DNA from: Vibrio gallaecicus
GTDB taxonomy: Bacteria > Pseudomonadota > Gammaproteobacteria > Enterobacterales > Vibrionaceae
Direction of reading: 5' to 3'
NCBI RefSeq assembly: GCF_024347495.1
Contig: NZ_AP025490.1
Span: 682,001-746,000, forward strand
Length of the DNA: 64,000 nt
Shown here one piece after another: positions 11,399-21,487 of this stretch. Made by a program: the position numbers and the translations under genes. The number at the start of each line of letters is the position of its first letter. Positions within the stretch are counted from its first letter, which is position 1. Under the pieces are notes generated by a model. It saw nothing but the letters and a program-made list of their open reading frames with translations. It was not told the origin of the DNA and did no database searches.

Positions 11399-11820
11399 AA
11401 CACCATTTTAATGAAAACAAGCCAGGGGTAATACTTCTGGCTTGTTGCTTTCTGGCTTCAAAATACCTGTCAATTTTGGCTGTGACTCCATGTTTCCTTA
11501 CATTTTCAGTTAATTTTTAGACAAAAGCTTGAGCTAACGGTAAATTTTGTTGAAAGTGTTTTTGTCTTGTAATGGCATTAGCTTATGATTGATACTGCTT
11601 AGTGTTTTAAGCTTTAGCTTGTAGCTCAAACCAGAAATTGTCTATTTAGGTTGGTTACCTGTGAAAACTGCCGAAGTATAAGTACTGCTGTTGTTTTCTA
11701 TTTTTAAATTATGTTTGAGTAGCAAGAATAATTTTCATCTATTACGAACCATTTGATTGAGCCATATTAAAATAAAAACGTTCTCCATTATTCGTAGTAT
11801 TACTTTAGAAGTTCACCTTT
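11399..11820. other. 422-bp intergenic region without a recognisable gene
   Basis: Between rlmN and rodZ I find no credible reading frame. A perfect 10-bp stem (11416-11425 with 11437-11446, AACAAGCCAG/CTGGCTTGTT) lies just after rlmN and may act as an attenuator or weak terminator, although the T tract is poor. The rest is AT-rich and probably carries the rodZ promoter. Many related genomes have a pilF/pilW gene here; none is present. Confidence 0.6.
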
Positions 11821-12777
11821 ATGAACACAGAACAAGATATTCAAGCATCGCAAAATGCAAGTGCGAGACCAGAAGCTGGCACAATATTAAAGAACAAGCG
11901 TGAGTCTTTAGGGCTGACTCAAAAGCAAATTGCTGATCGACTTAAACTTCGTATTACCGTTATACAAAAAATTGAAGAAAACCAGTTTGAATCCGATCTC
12001 GTGGCTACCTTTACCCGAGGTTACCTCCGTTCTTATGCCAAATGCGTTAATGTTGATGAAAAGGTAGTGCTAGATGCATTGGATCATGCGGGCGATGCTC
12101 AGCATGAAGAACAAGAAATGCAAAGCTTTTCACGTAAAACTAATACCGAAAAGCATAACAGCAGAATCATGAGCCTAACTTGGGGCATTTTTGTCGTTAT
12201 CGTTGGTATTTCATCTATTTGGTGGTGGCAAAATCAAGAACAAGATACTTTGGCCGTTACTTCTAGTGAGCCAGCCGTTGAAGAACAACTTCAAGAAGAA
12301 TTATTAAGTACACCATCAGAAGCTGATTTATCAACGATTGCTTCTGAAGAGCTTACTGCTGATTTCGAACCTACGGTTTCTAATGCAGAGCAAGCTTCTA
12401 CCGCTACGACTACAACTTCTGCAGCTGCGTCAGATGAAATGAACGTATCAGATACCAATCCAGCGGAAGCAAACACTGAGGTGCCTGCTGTAATTGAAGA
12501 CGTGCTAGTAGTAGAGTCCATTGCACAAGTTGAACCCTTATTAAATGAACTGGTAATGCAGTTTAAAGCAGACTGCTGGATTCAAGTAAAAGATGCCACT
12601 GGTGCCACTCTTTCTACTGGGATTAAAAAAGCAGGGCAATCGCTTAACCTTTCTGGAACTACGCCATATAAAGTGGTTCTAGGTGCACCTGAAGGTGTAT
12701 CAATGACATTTGCAAGTGAACCTGTCGACCTTTCTGGGTATACTTCAGGCAAAGTAGCAAGAATCACCTTACCTTAG
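11821..12777 (+). CDS. rodZ: Cytoskeletal protein RodZ
   Basis: RodZ links MreB to the cell-wall elongation machinery and helps set rod shape. It has an N-terminal helix-turn-helix of Xre type (residues 20-60, [11 protein letters not shown]), a single membrane span near residues 118-140 ending in WWW, a Ser/Thr/Glu-rich periplasmic linker, and a C-terminal beta domain (240-318). It has 318 residues and sits 7 bp before ispG, probably in the same transcript. Confidence 0.93.
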   Translation: MNTEQDIQASQNASARPEAGTILKNKRESLGLTQKQIADRLKLRITVIQKIEENQFESDLVATFTRGYLRSYAKCVNVDEKVVLDALDHAGDAQHEEQEMQSFSRKTNTEKHNSRIMSLTWGIFVVIVGISSIWWWQNQEQDTLAVTSSEPAVEEQLQEELLSTPSEADLSTIASEELTADFEPTVSNAEQASTATTTTSAAASDEMNVSDTNPAEANTEVPAVIEDVLVVESIAQVEPLLNELVMQFKADCWIQVKDATGATLSTGIKKAGQSLNLSGTTPYKVVLGAPEGVSMTFASEPVDLSGYTSGKVARITLP

Positions 12778-12784
12778 AGTCAAT

Positions 12785-13906
12785 ATGCAACCCGAATCTC
12801 CTATTATTCGTCGCAAATCAACCCGCATTTATGTGGGTGATGTACCGATCGGTGATGGTGCACCTATCGCTGTGCAGTCCATGACCAATACAAGAACAAC
12901 AGACGTTGCGGCGACTGTTGCTCAAATTAAAGCACTTGAAAATGTAGGTGCTGATATTGTTCGCGTTTCTGTTCCAACAATGGATGCAGCAGAGGCTTTC
13001 AAGCTAATCAAACAACAAGTTTCAATTCCTTTGGTTGCTGATATCCACTTTGATTACCGCATTGCGTTAAAAGTTGCGGAATATGGAGTGGACTGTTTGC
13101 GTATCAACCCCGGAAACATTGGTAATGAAAGCCGTATTCGGTCGGTTGTTGATTGCGCAAAAGATATGAATATCCCAATCCGTATTGGCGTAAATGGTGG
13201 CTCACTTGAGAAAGACATCCAAGTGAAATACACCGAACCTACAGCGGAAGCTCTACTTGAATCGGCAATGCGTCATGTAGACATCCTTGATCGTATGAAT
13301 TTCGATCAGTTTAAAGTCAGCGTAAAAGCGTCAGATGTATTTCTGGCTGTTGGTTCATATCGATTACTGGCGAAACAGATTGATCAGCCTCTTCACTTAG
13401 GCATTACAGAAGCTGGCGGTGCGCGTGCTGGTTCTGTTAAATCGGCTGTGGGTTTGGGGATGCTATTATCGGAAGGTATTGGTGATACATTGCGAATCTC
13501 ACTTGCCGCTGACCCGGTAGAAGAGATAAAAGTTGGTTTTGATATTCTTAAATCTCTACGCATTCGTTCTCGCGGCATCAACTTTATTGCGTGTCCAAGC
13601 TGTTCTCGTCAAGAGTTTGATGTGATCAATACAGTGAATGCATTAGAAGAGCGCTTAGAAGATGTGATCACTCCAATGGATGTATCAATCATTGGCTGTG
13701 TTGTGAACGGTCCTGGTGAAGCTGAAGTCTCTCATTTAGGTCTTGCAGGCAGTGCACGTAAGAGTGCTTTCTATGAAGATGGTAAGCGCCAAAAAGAACG
13801 TTTTGATAATAACGATCTAGTCGACCAGCTTGAAGCAAGAATTCGAGCAAAAGCATCGGTGCTTGATGAAAGTAATCGTATTGATGTACAAAACTTAGAA
13901 GATTAA
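12785..13906 (+). CDS. ispG: 4-hydroxy-3-methylbut-2-enyl diphosphate synthase (flavodoxin)
   Basis: IspG catalyses the penultimate step of the MEP isoprenoid pathway, reducing MEcPP to HMBPP with a [4Fe-4S] cluster. The cluster cysteines are in CPSCSR and [10 protein letters not shown]. It has 373 residues, the normal length. The protein depends on the Fe-S assembly encoded upstream in this window. Confidence 0.97.
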   Translation: MQPESPIIRRKSTRIYVGDVPIGDGAPIAVQSMTNTRTTDVAATVAQIKALENVGADIVRVSVPTMDAAEAFKLIKQQVSIPLVADIHFDYRIALKVAEYGVDCLRINPGNIGNESRIRSVVDCAKDMNIPIRIGVNGGSLEKDIQVKYTEPTAEALLESAMRHVDILDRMNFDQFKVSVKASDVFLAVGSYRLLAKQIDQPLHLGITEAGGARAGSVKSAVGLGMLLSEGIGDTLRISLAADPVEEIKVGFDILKSLRIRSRGINFIACPSCSRQEFDVINTVNALEERLEDVITPMDVSIIGCVVNGPGEAEVSHLGLAGSARKSAFYEDGKRQKERFDNNDLVDQLEARIRAKASVLDESNRIDVQNLED

Positions 13907-13976
13907 TTCAATTTCAATGAGTGGGTGATTTCTTTTAGTTATTACTCCTCCTTGAAAGCATGATGGAAAAATTATT

Positions 13977-15245
13977 GTGGCTAAAAATATTCAAGCAATT
14001 CGAGGCATGAACGATTGCCTTCCAACTCAATCACCACTGTGGCAGAAAGTAGAAAACGCTGTGAAAAATGTGGTGAGTGCACACGGTTATAACGAAGTGC
14101 GTATGCCTATCGTTGAAGAAACAAACCTATTTAGCCGTGCGGTTGGTGAAGAGACTGACGTTGTTTCAAAAGAAATGTACACCTTTGATGATCGTAATGG
14201 CGATAGCCTAACGCTTCGTCCTGAAGGTACTGCTGGCTGTGTACGTTCATGTATCCAAAATAGCCTGATCAACCGTGATGAACAGCGCCTATGGTACATG
14301 GGGCCAATGTTCCGTCACGAACGTCCTCAAAAAGGTCGTTACCGTCAATTCCACCAATGTGGTGTTGAGGTGTTTGGCTTAGAAGGTCCAGATGTAGACG
14401 CTGAACTTATTATGATGACTGCACGTCTATGGCGTGAGCTAGGTATCGACAAGCAAGTTCGTTTAGAGCTGAACTCTATTGGTTCTCAAGAAGATCGCGT
14501 AAGCTACCGCACTGCGTTAGTGGCGTATCTTGAGCAACATATTGACATACTAGATGAAGATTGTAAGCGTCGTATGCACACGAACCCTTTACGTGTACTA
14601 GATACCAAGAACCCAGACGTTCAAGCTATCTTAGGTGACGCTCCTCGACTATCTGAATATTTAGGCGAAGAATCAAAACAACATTTTGCTGGTTTATGTG
14701 AACTTCTTGACGCTGTTGGTATCGAATACCAAGTTAATGAGCGCCTAGTACGTGGTCTAGATTACTACAACCGCACTGTATTTGAGTGGATCACTGACAG
14801 CCTTGGTGCGCAAGGTACAGTTTGTGGTGGTGGTCGTTACGATGGTCTTGTTGAGCAACTTGGTGGTAAAGCTACCCCTGCTGTTGGCTTCGCAATGGGT
14901 TTAGAGCGTTTAGTGCTAATGATGGAAACTCTAGAGCTAACAGAAGTTCGTCGTAGCGTTGACGTATATATGGTTGCCGCAGGCGAAGGAACGATGATCG
15001 CGGGCATGCAATTAGCGAATCAATTACGCGATACTGTTGAAGGTGTGCGTGTAATGAGTCACTTCGGTGGCGGTAACTTCAAGAAGCAATTTAAACGTGC
15101 TGACAAAGTAGGTGCGGTTGTAGCGCTTGTCCTTGGTGAAAACGAAGTAGCTGATGGAACTGTAGTTCTTAAAGATCTTGTTGCCGGAACACAAGAAACG
15201 CTTTCTCAAGCCGACGTAGCTCCAAAAATTGCAGCGCTTATCTAA
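13977..15245 (+). CDS. hisS: Histidyl-tRNA synthetase
   Basis: Class II aminoacyl-tRNA synthetase charging tRNA-His. Motif 2 lies in [17 protein letters not shown], and the histidine-specific [14 protein letters not shown] is present. It starts with GTG at 13977 ([13 protein letters not shown] as in E. coli) and has 422 residues. No ATG start is available in the expected place. Confidence 0.97.
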   Translation: MAKNIQAIRGMNDCLPTQSPLWQKVENAVKNVVSAHGYNEVRMPIVEETNLFSRAVGEETDVVSKEMYTFDDRNGDSLTLRPEGTAGCVRSCIQNSLINRDEQRLWYMGPMFRHERPQKGRYRQFHQCGVEVFGLEGPDVDAELIMMTARLWRELGIDKQVRLELNSIGSQEDRVSYRTALVAYLEQHIDILDEDCKRRMHTNPLRVLDTKNPDVQAILGDAPRLSEYLGEESKQHFAGLCELLDAVGIEYQVNERLVRGLDYYNRTVFEWITDSLGAQGTVCGGGRYDGLVEQLGGKATPAVGFAMGLERLVLMMETLELTEVRRSVDVYMVAAGEGTMIAGMQLANQLRDTVEGVRVMSHFGGGNFKKQFKRADKVGAVVALVLGENEVADGTVVLKDLVAGTQETLSQADVAPKIAALI

Positions 15246-15317
15246 TTAAGCCATTAAAGATTATTAAGCGATGAAGCATTCTTTATCGCTTTACTAAAGA
15301 ATTAAAGAGGACAGGAA

Positions 15318-15932
15318 GTGGAACTTTACGATACTGAAGAACAACAAGTTGAAGCCATTAAAGATTGGTGGAAAGAGAATGGCAAAGCCGTAATCTTTGG
15401 TGCTGTTATTGGTTTAGGCGGTTTATTTGGCTGGCGTTATTACCAAGACTCAGCGATTCAAGCTCGTGAGGCGGCTTCTGAAAGCTATACTTCAGCAATT
15501 TCTGTTTTAGATGCTAAAGGGGCAGATGCACAAGCTGACATTCAAAGCTTTATTGATTCTAACTCTGACGCTGAATACTCTGTTCTAGCGGCAATGCAAT
15601 TAGCGAAAGCTCAAGTTGAAGCTGGTAACCTTGATGAAGCATTAAAGCAACTAGAGTGGGCTAAGGCGGCAACGAAAGACGCAGCACTTTCTCCATTGCT
15701 AGCTTACCGCGTAGCTCGTATTAAAGCTGAGCAAGGTAACTTTGATGCTGCTCTTACTGAGCTAAGCGCGATACCTGACGAATCATGGAAAGGTCGAGTA
15801 GCTGAGTTACGAGGTGATATTTCACTTCGTAAAGGTGACTCTGGTGCAGCATACAGCGCGTACTCTGAAGCTCAACAAGCTGCTGATGCAAGCCAAACGC
15901 TGCAAATTAAACTCGACGACCTAGCTAAGTAA
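15318..15932 (+). CDS. yfgM: Ancillary SecYEG translocon subunit YfgM
   Basis: A single-span inner-membrane protein associated with the SecYEG translocon and periplasmic chaperones. The hydrophobic span is near residues 22-42 (AVIFGAVIGLGGLFGWRYY), followed by a TPR-like periplasmic domain. It starts with GTG at 15318 after AGGA and has 204 residues. It is followed 11 bp later by bamB, the standard pairing. Confidence 0.93.
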   Translation: MELYDTEEQQVEAIKDWWKENGKAVIFGAVIGLGGLFGWRYYQDSAIQAREAASESYTSAISVLDAKGADAQADIQSFIDSNSDAEYSVLAAMQLAKAQVEAGNLDEALKQLEWAKAATKDAALSPLLAYRVARIKAEQGNFDAALTELSAIPDESWKGRVAELRGDISLRKGDSGAAYSAYSEAQQAADASQTLQIKLDDLAK

Positions 15933-15943
15933 GGCAGATCTCA

Positions 15944-17119
15944 ATGAAGAGAATGTTCCAAAAATCGGTACTTTCTAAATTCACGATCTGTGCTCTTGGT
16001 CTTGGATTACTTGCTGGCTGTGCCAGTGAGGAAGACACTGTCATTATGGCTCCTGTGCCTGTGGTGAAGAGTGAATTTACACCGTCGACTGAGTGGTCAA
16101 CTTCAATTGGTGACGGAGTCGGGCACTATTTTTCAAAGCTCAACCCTGAGTTTGCTTATGGGAAAGTATTTCTTGCAAGCCGAGATGGCTTAGTAAAAGC
16201 ACTTGACCCTGAAACGGGCAAAGAAATTTGGAAAGCCGATCTTGAAAAAGAGGTTTATGCACGTTTATCTGGTGGTTTGACTGCTGCTTACGGACAAATA
16301 TTTGTTGGTACTGAGAACGGCGAAGTCATTTCTCTTGACGAAGAAACGGGTGAAGAACTTTGGCGAGTGCTGGTTAATGGTGAAGTATTAGCTTCTCCTG
16401 CAACTGACAGTAACTTAGTCCTTGTTCATACTAGCCGCGGTATGCTGATTGCTCTTGATCAAGCGACTGGCGAACAAAAATGGACAATAAGTACTGAAGT
16501 TCCTAGCTTAACACTTCGTGGAGACAGTGCGCCTGTTGCCGTTTCTGGTGGTGTCTTCTGGGGAACTGCAAATGGCCGTTTAGCAGCCGCTATTGTTGAA
16601 CGTGGTCAACTTATTTGGCAACAGCCTGTTGGCACACCCCAAGGTGCGACTGAAATTGATCGTCTAGTCGATGTTGATGCTTCTCCAATTGTTTTAGGTG
16701 GAACGCTTTATACCATTGGTATTAATGGCCAGTTGATAGGAATTGATTTACGTTCAGGTAAACCAACTTGGAAACGTAATTATTCTTCAGCCATCGATAT
16801 GACTAGCGATGGTAGCCGTATTTTTGTTGTTACGGATAAAGATCATGTAGTAGCTGTGGATGCTCGAAGCGGTACTGAGCTGTGGAAGACAGATAAACTT
16901 GAAAACCGCTTACTGACGGCACCAGCACTTATTGATAATTATCTAGTAGTTGGCGACAGTGAAGGTTACTTACATTGGTTAGATCGCTCAACTGGTGAAT
17001 TTGTTGCTCAGCAGTTAGTGCATGACAGTGGATTCTCGGTTAGCCCTATTGAACTACCTGAAGGTTACTTGATCGTTACTCGCAATGGCGATGTAAAGAA
17101 ACTGACGATTAGCCAATAA
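15944..17119 (+). CDS. bamB: Outer membrane assembly lipoprotein BamB
   Basis: A beta-propeller lipoprotein of the BAM complex that inserts outer-membrane proteins. The signal peptide ends in a lipobox LLAGC (C26). Repeated PQQ-like blades such as LDPETGKEIWKADL and LDQATGEQKWTIS are visible. It has 391 residues and is closed by a terminator at 17140. Confidence 0.96.
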   Translation: MKRMFQKSVLSKFTICALGLGLLAGCASEEDTVIMAPVPVVKSEFTPSTEWSTSIGDGVGHYFSKLNPEFAYGKVFLASRDGLVKALDPETGKEIWKADLEKEVYARLSGGLTAAYGQIFVGTENGEVISLDEETGEELWRVLVNGEVLASPATDSNLVLVHTSRGMLIALDQATGEQKWTISTEVPSLTLRGDSAPVAVSGGVFWGTANGRLAAAIVERGQLIWQQPVGTPQGATEIDRLVDVDASPIVLGGTLYTIGINGQLIGIDLRSGKPTWKRNYSSAIDMTSDGSRIFVVTDKDHVVAVDARSGTELWKTDKLENRLLTAPALIDNYLVVGDSEGYLHWLDRSTGEFVAQQLVHDSGFSVSPIELPEGYLIVTRNGDVKKLTISQ

Positions 17120-17139
17120 AGCGTGATATAATTCACAAT

Positions 17140-17173
17140 CGGCTCCTGGTTGGTAACAGCTAGGAGCCGTTTT
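17140..17173 (+). terminator. bamB terminator
   Basis: Stem CGGCTCCT/AGGAGCCG (17140-17147, 17162-17169) followed by TTTT. It separates bamB from der. Confidence 0.8.
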
Positions 17174-17277
17174 GTTGTTATAAATTTAATAAATCATGTG
17201 GTTATAGGTAAAAATTTAAACTTGCTGGCAAGTGTTTACCTATAACTACATTAAGAAATGAAATTGTAGAGGTTGTT

Positions 17278-18762
17278 ATGGTACCTGTTGTTGCTCTAGT
17301 AGGGCGTCCAAACGTAGGTAAATCTACGTTATTTAACCGATTGACTCGAACTCGTGATGCATTGGTTGCGGATTTCCCTGGCTTAACGCGTGACCGTAAA
17401 TATGGTCATGCACATTTTAGTGAGCACGACTTTATTGTTATCGACACTGGTGGTATCGATGGTACTGAAGAAGGTGTTGAAACTAAAATGGCAGAGCAGT
17501 CGCTAGCGGCGATTGATGAAGCTGATGTCGTTTTATTTATGGTAGATGGCCGTGCAGGTCTAACACCTTCAGATGTAGCGATTGCCAAGCACCTGCGTCA
17601 ACTAGAAAAGCCTTCAATGCTAGTAGTAAATAAGGTTGATGGTATTGACCCTGATGCAGCAAGTGCTGATTTCTGGCAACTGGGTGTTGAAGACATGTAC
17701 CAAATTGCTGCGGCTCATGGTCGTGGTGTAACAGCTTTGATTGATCTAGCTCTTAATCCTTTTGCAGAAGCACTAAAAGCGGAAAACGGCGAAGTAAGTG
17801 ATTTAACTGAGTTCGAAGACGACGAAGAAGAAGAGCAAGTTGATTTCACTGAAGAAGAAGCTGAAGAAGAGTTCAAGCGTCTTCAAGATCAACCAATCAA
17901 ACTAGCAATCATTGGTCGACCAAATGTAGGTAAATCTACGCTAACAAACCGTATTCTTGGCGAAGAGCGTGTTGTTGTTTACGATATGCCTGGGACAACT
18001 CGTGATTCAATTTACATCCCAATGCAGCGTGACGAGCGTGAATACGTTCTGATTGATACTGCGGGTGTTCGTCGCCGTAAAAACATCAATGAAACAGTAG
18101 AGAAGTTCTCTGTAGTTAAGACTCTGAAAGCAATTGAAGATGCTAACGTAGTATTGCTGCTTATTGATGCTCGTGAAAACATCTCAGATCAAGATTTAAG
18201 CCTTCTTGGTTTTGCATTGAATGCTGGTCGTTCAATCGTAATTGCAGTAAACAAGTGGGACGGTCTTGATAGCGATGTTAAAGAGCATGTGAAGAAAGAA
18301 CTAGACCGTCGTTTAGGTTTCGTGGATTTTGCTCGCATTCACTTTATTTCTGCACTTCACGGAACTGGTGTTGGTCACTTATTTGAATCTGTTGAAGAAG
18401 CATATAAATCAGCAACGACGCGTGTAGGTACTTCAGTGTTGACTCGTATCATGAAGATGGCTACAGATGATCACCAGCCGCCAATGGTTCGTGGACGCCG
18501 TGTTAAGCTTAAGTATGCACATGCTGGTGGTTATAACCCGCCAATTATCGTTATTCACGGTAACCAAGTTCGCAACTTACCAGATTCATACAAACGTTTC
18601 TTGATGAATTACTACCGTCGTTCTTTGGAGATCATGGGTACACCAATTCGTATTCAATTCCAAAATAGTGAAAACCCGTTTGAAGCTAAAACAAATAAGC
18701 TGACGATTTCACAAGAGCGTAAACGTAAACGTATGATGTCGATGATGAAAGGTCGTAAATAA
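17278..18762 (+). CDS. der: Ribosome-assembly GTPase Der (EngA)
   Basis: An essential GTPase with two tandem G domains, needed for 50S subunit maturation. Both P-loops read GRPNVGKST (residues 8-16 and about 212-220), separated by an acidic linker (DDEEEEQ). A C-terminal KH-like domain follows. It has 494 residues. The ATG at 17278 has GAGG upstream. Confidence 0.97.
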   Translation: MVPVVALVGRPNVGKSTLFNRLTRTRDALVADFPGLTRDRKYGHAHFSEHDFIVIDTGGIDGTEEGVETKMAEQSLAAIDEADVVLFMVDGRAGLTPSDVAIAKHLRQLEKPSMLVVNKVDGIDPDAASADFWQLGVEDMYQIAAAHGRGVTALIDLALNPFAEALKAENGEVSDLTEFEDDEEEEQVDFTEEEAEEEFKRLQDQPIKLAIIGRPNVGKSTLTNRILGEERVVVYDMPGTTRDSIYIPMQRDEREYVLIDTAGVRRRKNINETVEKFSVVKTLKAIEDANVVLLLIDARENISDQDLSLLGFALNAGRSIVIAVNKWDGLDSDVKEHVKKELDRRLGFVDFARIHFISALHGTGVGHLFESVEEAYKSATTRVGTSVLTRIMKMATDDHQPPMVRGRRVKLKYAHAGGYNPPIIVIHGNQVRNLPDSYKRFLMNYYRRSLEIMGTPIRIQFQNSENPFEAKTNKLTISQERKRKRMMSMMKGRK

Positions 18763-18780
18763 CCTTCCTCCCTTACATTT

Positions 18781-18812
18781 AAATACCCGAGCTTAGTCTT
18801 GGGTATTTTTTT
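18781..18812 (+). terminator. der terminator
   Basis: Stem AATACCCGAG/CTTGGGTATT with loop CTTAGT or close variant, followed by seven T residues. Confidence 0.85.
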
Positions 18813-18838
18813 AACCAAAATTCAGTAAAGAAATAGAT

Positions 18839-19726
18839 ATGACAAACAATAAAGCAGTACTCCCAACAAAAATTAAGTTTTGCCACAATACGTGGACGTT
18901 AGAGGCGGCGGTTCAACTGGTAGAAAAACATGAAGGTAAAATTTATCTCGTTACTGATGAAACTCCTTTTCACCCTGTAAGCCATATTTGGCCAGATCAT
19001 CCAGCAGACCGAGGAACGATTCAATTTAAAAACACCTTGTGTCCAGTTGAAGATTGCTTAGTCGGTGCGTTTGAAGAAGCAACAGGGCTGTTATTTGTAG
19101 GCTCCGATATTCCAGTTAAACGAAACACTGAGGGCTGGATCTTTGTTGTTGTCCACCAACTTTCTGAAGAAGCAAGTTCACTGGAAGTTGGAGACACCAT
19201 TCAGTTGAATGTGGATCAAGATTATCAAATGAGCTTGAGCCGAGGTCATAGTGCTGGTCATATCGCTTTCTTAGCACTTAATAAAATATTATCAGCTTCT
19301 TACTGGCGCAAAGATGCAGATAGAAAAGACCCACTGGGTAGTTATGATTTTAATAGCTATGCTCAAGTGACGAGCTTTGTAACACCTGATACCTGTATTG
19401 ACACATACCGTTTAGGTAAAACGATTAAAAAACGTGGTTTAAATGTGGCTGATATGCTGAGCAATCTTAAAGCCATTGAATCAAGTATTAATCAGTTGAT
19501 TGATACTTGGTTGGCGGAATCAACGGACGTAACTATGAGGTTAGAAGGTGACACTCTTACTGATTCCCGTTACTGGGAGTGTTTAATTGATGGTGAGACC
19601 GTATCAATACCTTGCGGAGGAAGTCATATCAATAGCATTAAGGAACTTCACCAAGTTACAGTTACATTAAATATCTTGGATGAACAACATATTGAAATGC
19701 ACACCGATGTAAACTCTGCCTGCTAG
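18839..19726 (+). CDS. Alanyl-tRNA editing (AlaX-like) protein
   Basis: The protein carries the metal-binding signature of alanyl-tRNA synthetase editing domains: HSAGH (H137 and H141) and, about 120 residues later, CGGSH (C259 and H263). Such free-standing domains hydrolyse mischarged tRNA-Ala in trans. It has 295 residues and no synthetase core. It is inserted between der and yfgJ, with its own terminator-bounded region. The family call rests on the two motifs and their spacing; substrate (Ser or Gly) cannot be told. Confidence 0.75.
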   Translation: MTNNKAVLPTKIKFCHNTWTLEAAVQLVEKHEGKIYLVTDETPFHPVSHIWPDHPADRGTIQFKNTLCPVEDCLVGAFEEATGLLFVGSDIPVKRNTEGWIFVVVHQLSEEASSLEVGDTIQLNVDQDYQMSLSRGHSAGHIAFLALNKILSASYWRKDADRKDPLGSYDFNSYAQVTSFVTPDTCIDTYRLGKTIKKRGLNVADMLSNLKAIESSINQLIDTWLAESTDVTMRLEGDTLTDSRYWECLIDGETVSIPCGGSHINSIKELHQVTVTLNILDEQHIEMHTDVNSAC

Positions 19727-19884
19727 TGTTCTTTGTTATTACAAAACTCTGTAAAGTGTGGTTTAGATATTATAACTAAGATTATAATTCTATTTAAAAT
19801 GAGAATGCAGCATATGTAACTTATGCTTTCGGTGTGTGGTGATATAAATATTCTTTTAAGGGTAGATCGCTGATCAAATTAGAT

Positions 19885-19917
19885 AAAGCGAAAGATCACA
19901 TAAAGATCTTTCGCTTT
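19885..19917. terminator. Strong hairpin after the AlaX-like gene
   Basis: A perfect 13-bp stem AAAGCGAAAGATC/GATCTTTCGCTTT with a 7-base loop. The flanking T tract is short. It stands between the AlaX-like gene and the cyclase gene and probably ends the former. Confidence 0.6.
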
Positions 19918-20005
19918 AAATTTATTAATGACCTTTTAGTATTTGTTTGCAAAATAGACTATAGATGTATAAATTACGCACGAATCCTATAGGAAGTTGT
20001 TGTAA

Positions 20006-21007
20006 ATGGACCAAGAATTTTTATTAGAAGCTCATCGTTCCGTAAACTCCTTACTTAAAAAGCTCGCTCTTGGGCTTGATCGACAAGCCCTGAACAAGAA
20101 AGTAATTGCGCTAACAGAGGATCTTTTTGGTAAGAGAAAGGCCTCAATTCTACTTTTGGATCCTTCAACACAAAGGCTACATTTAGAATCGGCTCCAAAT
20201 TTGCCAGATTTTTATAATGAAGCAATTGAAGGAGTAAAAATTGGTGTTGGGATTGGCTCATGCGGTGAAGCTGCGGCATTAAAAAAGCCTGTTATCGTTT
20301 CTAATATAAATGAGCACCCTAATTGGTCTCTTTTTCTAGCATTAACTCAGCGTGCAAATCTTCATGCTTGTTGGTCTGTCCCTATCATTTCGTCGCATAA
20401 TCAAGTGTTGGGTACTTTTGCTATTTATAGCGATTTACCATCAAGCCCTGGTGAACTCGAAACTGAGATTCTTGAACTTCTTGCTTCCTTATATTCTGTT
20501 GCGCTTGAAAAGTTTGCAATGGAAACTCAACTCAACTTTTATGCTAATCGAGACTCATTAACGCATTGTTATAACCGCAGAGCTTTATTTTCTGAGGCCA
20601 AGAAAGTGATGGATGGCGAGTGTTTTTCTGGCAAGGTCATGTCATGTCTTTTTGTGGATATTGATAAGTTTAAATTTATTAATGATAATTTTGGGCATAA
20701 ATTTGGTGATCAAATCCTAACGACAGTTGCTGATACTTTGTCTTCAGTATCTTCGCCATGTTCAAAAATAGGGCGCTACGGAGGAGATGAATTTGTTATC
20801 TTTTCTTGTTTTACTTCTGAAGAAGTCGCTCAGAACTATTATTTAGCTCTGAATTCAAAATTGAAGGAAGTGCTACTTATCAATGAAATGCAATTTTCTG
20901 TAAGTGTTGGATTAGCTTGTGCGAAAGATGAGGTGAACCTAGATCAATTAATCACTTTAGCTGATAAGAACATGTATAAAGTCAAACAAGCTAAATCAAA
21001 GTGGTAG
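20006..21007 (+). CDS. GAF-GGDEF diguanylate cyclase
   Basis: Predicted to make cyclic di-GMP from two GTP under control of a sensory GAF domain. GAF covers about residues 15-170 and GGDEF about 175-333. The active-site motif is an intact GGDEF at 259-263, with the metal-site VDIDKFKFINDNFGH. The usual RxxD inhibitory site just upstream of the motif is absent (SPCS), so product inhibition may be lacking. No signal peptide or membrane span: cytosolic. The ligand of the GAF domain is unknown. Confidence 0.88.
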   Translation: MDQEFLLEAHRSVNSLLKKLALGLDRQALNKKVIALTEDLFGKRKASILLLDPSTQRLHLESAPNLPDFYNEAIEGVKIGVGIGSCGEAAALKKPVIVSNINEHPNWSLFLALTQRANLHACWSVPIISSHNQVLGTFAIYSDLPSSPGELETEILELLASLYSVALEKFAMETQLNFYANRDSLTHCYNRRALFSEAKKVMDGECFSGKVMSCLFVDIDKFKFINDNFGHKFGDQILTTVADTLSSVSSPCSKIGRYGGDEFVIFSCFTSEEVAQNYYLALNSKLKEVLLINEMQFSVSVGLACAKDEVNLDQLITLADKNMYKVKQAKSKW

Positions 21008-21102
21008 TACATTCTGTCGAGACAGGTGAATACCCAAAGATATTATGAGTGACATACTAATGTATTGTCAGAGCGATCTTGTAAGAGCGAATTGAGAGGG
21101 AA

Positions 21103-21336
21103 ATGATGCAAGAAAATAGATGCCCAGAATGCCAAGTTGAATTGAATTGGGATGGTCAGTACGTTTGTAATGGTTGCGACTTTCATTTTAAGAAAATTGC
21201 TTTTTGTCCTGATTGTGAAGCAGAGTTAGAAAAGTTGCAGGCGTGTGGTTCGGCAAGTTATTTTTGTAACTCTAAGTGTAACGAACTTAAATCAAAGTCT
21301 AGAGCTAAATTCATTTTTCAAAAAGTTGAAGCCTAA
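21103..21336 (+). CDS. yfgJ: Zinc-ribbon protein YfgJ
   Basis: A 77-residue protein with three zinc-knuckle pairs: CPEC, CNGC, CPDC, plus later CGS and CNSKC. It matches the YfgJ zinc-ribbon family in length, motif order and position between der and xseA. The function of YfgJ is not established. Two ATGs are adjacent (21103, 21106) after GAGAGGG; the second has better spacing. Confidence 0.8.
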   Translation: MMQENRCPECQVELNWDGQYVCNGCDFHFKKIAFCPDCEAELEKLQACGSASYFCNSKCNELKSKSRAKFIFQKVEA

Positions 21337-21487
21337 TTGGTTATAAATCCCAAAAGCCAAATCTTTGATATTTGCTTCTGGGATGGATATTCGTTTGATA
21401 TTTACCTGAGCTTCTCTTTAATAAAAGTCTCGTAAAGCCCCGGCTTCTAAAGCGTCTAACCTAATAATTTAGATAAAATTACACCTA

